Shown here: one piece after another, positions 5,657 to 7,019 of the stretch
Numbering within the stretch: the first letter of the stretch is position 1
Layout: every line of letters begins with the position of its first letter
From: Acidimicrobiaceae bacterium
GTDB lineage: Bacteria > Actinomycetota > Acidimicrobiia > Acidimicrobiales > MedAcidi-G1
Direction: 5' to 3'
Assembly: GCA_002727895.1 (NCBI GenBank)
Contig: PBUO01000020.1
Coordinates: 12,480-19,498 of the forward strand
DNA length: 7,019 nt
The notes under the pieces: model-generated
Told to the model about the DNA's origin: nothing
The model's database searches: none
The model's input: the letters and a program-made list of their open reading frames with translations, nothing else
Program-made: the position numbers and the translations under genes

Positions 5657-6033
5657 TGGCTACCGTCGCCGACGTCATGACCGCCGACGTGGTCACCCTG
5701 CCGCCTGACGCCACGGTCAGCGATGCCGCCCGGGTCATGGTCGGCGGGGGGTTCGGGTCGGTGATCGTCCTCCAGGGACGCATGATCCTCGGGATCCTCA
5801 CCGAGCGGGACGTGCTGCGGGCCGCGGCGTCCGAGGAGGACCTGCGGGCGGCCGCTGTGGACCGGTGGATGACCCCGGATCCCGACACCGCCATGCCGGA
5901 CCTCGACACCGAGGACGCGGCGGCCACCATGCTCAGCCGAGGCTTCCGCCACCTGCCGGTGGTCGTCGACGGCGAGCTCAGGGGGATGGTCAGCCTGCGC
6001 GACGTACTGAGTGCGCGGATCGCCCGACGCTGA
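5656..6033 (+). CDS. CBS-domain pair protein
   Basis: A 125-aa stand-alone Bateman module. CBS domain 1 is about residues 1-56 (VADVMTADVVTLPPDATVSDAARVM ending in GILTERDVLRA, 46-56). CBS domain 2 is about 67-123 (VDRWMTPDPDTAMPDLDTEDAAATM ending in GMVSLRDVLSAR, 110-121). Each ends with the T/S-x-R-D motif (T49-R51-D52 and S113-R115-D116) that contacts the ribose-phosphate of adenine nucleotides in many such proteins. The likely role is to sense AMP, ATP, SAM or a related ligand and pass the signal to a partner; no enzymatic domain is attached. It is cytosolic. The ATG overlaps the stop of the small 81-aa gene (TGATG), and a G-rich ribosome site lies just upstream. The partner could be the 81-aa protein or the acyltransferase that follows (inference). 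The family call is firm; ligand and partner are unknown. Confidence 0.92.
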   Translation: MATVADVMTADVVTLPPDATVSDAARVMVGGGFGSVIVLQGRMILGILTERDVLRAAASEEDLRAAAVDRWMTPDPDTAMPDLDTEDAAATMLSRGFRHLPVVVDGELRGMVSLRDVLSARIARR

Positions 6034-6055
6034 CGCTCCGATCCGCGGCCAGCCG

Positions 6056-6772
6056 GTGACCGACGACGACCAGGACGGCGGACGCGTCCGCTCGGCGTCG
6101 GCCGACCGCCAGGAGCGGGCGCGACGGACCAACGCGGCGTGGACCGCTCCGCTGGTCTACGGGACGGTCCGCTCCCTCGTTCGGTTCGTGCTCTGGCCCT
6201 ACTTCCGGACCCGGACCGCGGGTCGGGAGCACATCCCGGCCTCGGGTCAGGTGATCCTGGCCCCCGTCCACCGGTCCAACCTGGACTCCCTGATGCTGTC
6301 GCCGCTCACCCGGCGGCGGCTCCGGGCCCTGGCCAAGGAGAGCCTGTTCAAATTGCCGCCCCTGGGTTGGGTGATTGCCAGCCTCGGGGCGTTCCCCGTG
6401 CAGCGCGACAGCGCCGACCGGGAGTCGATGCGCGTGGCCCGGGAGCTGTTGGCCGACGGGAACCTGCTGCTGGTTTTCCCCGAGGGGACCCGCCATGAGG
6501 GCGACCGGGTGGCCGAGCTGTTCGACGGCACGGCGTGGCTGGCCGCCAAGACCCAGTCGCCGGTGGTGCCGGTGGGTATCGCCGGGACCGGCGAGGCCAT
6601 GCCCACCGGGGCCCGGCTCCCGCGGCCCACCCGTGTCCGGATCGTGGTTGGCCCGCCCATCGACCCACCGGAAGCGAAGGGAGCCCGCAGCGCCCTGCGC
6701 AACTGGACGGCCGGGTTCACCGAGGCGCTCCAGGCCGCCCAGGACGAGGCGGCGGAGCGGGCCCGCCGCTGA
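6056..6772 (+). CDS. 1-acyl-sn-glycerol-3-phosphate acyltransferase family protein (PlsC-like)
   Basis: A 238-aa member of the PlsC/LPLAT acyltransferase family, which typically adds the second acyl chain to lysophosphatidic acid to form phosphatidic acid at the inner face of the membrane. All four family blocks are present: VHRSNLD (71-77) with the catalytic H-x4-D pair H72/D77; GAFPVQR (111-117); FPEGTR (141-146); and VVPVGI (170-175). A hydrophobic stretch around residues 33-50 (LVYGTVRSLVRFVLWPYF) probably associates with the membrane. GTG at 6056 is chosen because it lies 22 nt after the CBS stop. A GTG at 6011 would add 15 residues and overlap the CBS gene by 23 nt; neither has a good Shine-Dalgarno. 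It is probably in the operon beginning at 3250. Acyl-donor and acceptor preference cannot be read; related paralogues act in other lipids. Confidence 0.9.
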   Translation: MTDDDQDGGRVRSASADRQERARRTNAAWTAPLVYGTVRSLVRFVLWPYFRTRTAGREHIPASGQVILAPVHRSNLDSLMLSPLTRRRLRALAKESLFKLPPLGWVIASLGAFPVQRDSADRESMRVARELLADGNLLLVFPEGTRHEGDRVAELFDGTAWLAAKTQSPVVPVGIAGTGEAMPTGARLPRPTRVRIVVGPPIDPPEAKGARSALRNWTAGFTEALQAAQDEAAERARR

Positions 6773-6783
6773 GTCCATCTACG

Positions 6784-6796
6784 CCCGGACGCCGGG
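6784..6796. terminator. Weak GC hairpin after the acyltransferase gene
   Basis: CCCGG (6784-6788) pairs with CCGGG (6792-6796) across a 3-nt loop, just after the acyltransferase stop. There is no U-tract and the stem is short, so this is only a candidate terminator separating the operon from the EamA gene. Confidence 0.2.
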
Positions 6797-6812
6797 TCGG
6801 ACATCGGTCGGT

Positions 6813-6819
6813 GGGAGGG
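6813..6819 (+). promoter_or_regulatory. Shine-Dalgarno for the EamA-family gene
   Basis: GGGAGGG lies 8 nt before the ATG at 6828, close to ideal spacing, and fixes the start of the downstream transporter. Confidence 0.75.
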
Positions 6820-6827
6820 TGAGGCAC

Positions 6828-7019
6828 ATGGCGGGCAGGACGGGATCGGGCGAGACGGCCGCCGAGACGAGGTGGGCCCGGAGCGCAGTGGGCAACGGGG
6901 CTGTGGCCCTGTCGGTGGCCCTGATGTCCTTCGGGCCGAGCATCGTCAAGAAGGTCGACATGGCCGAGATGTCGTTCATGTTCTGGCGCCTGGCGTTCGC
7001 CGTGGTCCTCTACGCGGCG
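6828..7019 (+). CDS. EamA/DMT-family transporter, N-terminal part
   Basis: The first 64 codons of a gene that runs off the window end. After a hydrophilic N-terminus (residues 1-20) comes a first membrane helix starting about residue 21 (AVGNGAVALSVALMSFGPSI), then the segment VKKVDMAEMSFMFWRLAFAVVLYAA, whose FWRLAFA matches the family pattern in which a Trp-Arg pair opens helix two of EamA repeats. Full-length members have about ten helices in two EamA repeats and move metabolites such as amino acids or nucleotide sugars; the substrate cannot be judged here. A strong ribosome site and a 55-nt gap after the acyltransferase gene leave it unclear whether it belongs to the upstream operon. Confidence 0.8.
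   Translation, partial: MAGRTGSGETAAETRWARSAVGNGAVALSVALMSFGPSIVKKVDMAEMSFMFWRLAFAVVLYAA

Noticed and set aside
5176..6132. 318-codon minus-strand frame opposite the CBS region
   Set aside because: An Arg/Ser/Pro-rich antisense shadow of three well-supported plus-strand genes.
1..7019. Defence island, prophage, insertion sequence or biosynthetic cluster
   Set aside because: No transposase, integrase, nuclease, toxin-antitoxin, phage or synthase motifs are seen, and composition is even across the window.

Overview
The window is very GC-rich, bacterial and densely coding; the largest gap between genes is about 80 bases. Actinobacterial origin is likely. The signs are frequent GTG starts, stop/start overlaps, probable leaderless promoters, a partial gene resembling the mycothiol-dependent enzyme (DinB/MDMPI-like) superfamily, and a luciferase-like monooxygenase of a kind common in F420-using actinobacteria. 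Acidimicrobiia or a relative is my best guess, but that is inference; no rRNA or other phylogenetic marker is present. I see no tRNA, rRNA, CRISPR array, insertion sequence, prophage or plasmid signal.

Layout. (1) Positions 1-1881, plus strand: the tail of an MDMPI-like protein, a cysteine-based dual-specificity or tyrosine phosphatase (149-706), and a THUMP-domain RlmL/TrmN-type RNA guanine-N2 methyltransferase (709-1881). Gaps are 13 and 2 nt, so this is probably one operon. (2) Positions 1895-3169, minus strand: a single luciferase-like flavin or F420 oxidoreductase, converging on the methyltransferase with only 13 nt between the stops. (3) Positions 3170-3249: a short divergent promoter region with a TANNNT -10-like element on each strand. 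(4) Positions 3250-6772, plus strand: a tightly packed run of five genes. These are a membrane-anchored YceI-like protein, an MFS exporter, an unrecognised 81-aa Trp-rich protein, a two-CBS-domain protein and a PlsC-type acyltransferase. The first pair shares a GTGA overlap and the third and fourth share a TGATG overlap. (5) Position 6828 to the end, plus strand: the first 64 codons of an EamA/DMT-family transporter with a good Shine-Dalgarno sequence.

How the genes work together. The operon from 3250 combines a surface-anchored YceI domain (a lipocalin-like fold that binds isoprenoid or amphiphilic ligands), an exporter, a possible adenylate sensor (CBS pair) and a phospholipid-synthesis acyltransferase. 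A role in the envelope or lipid handling is plausible but unproven. I found no convincing new defence or mobile system. The most open items are the small Trp-rich gene with two perfect inverted repeats, a mini-ORF just ahead of the YceI gene, and a 20-bp perfect palindrome at the start of the methyltransferase gene.
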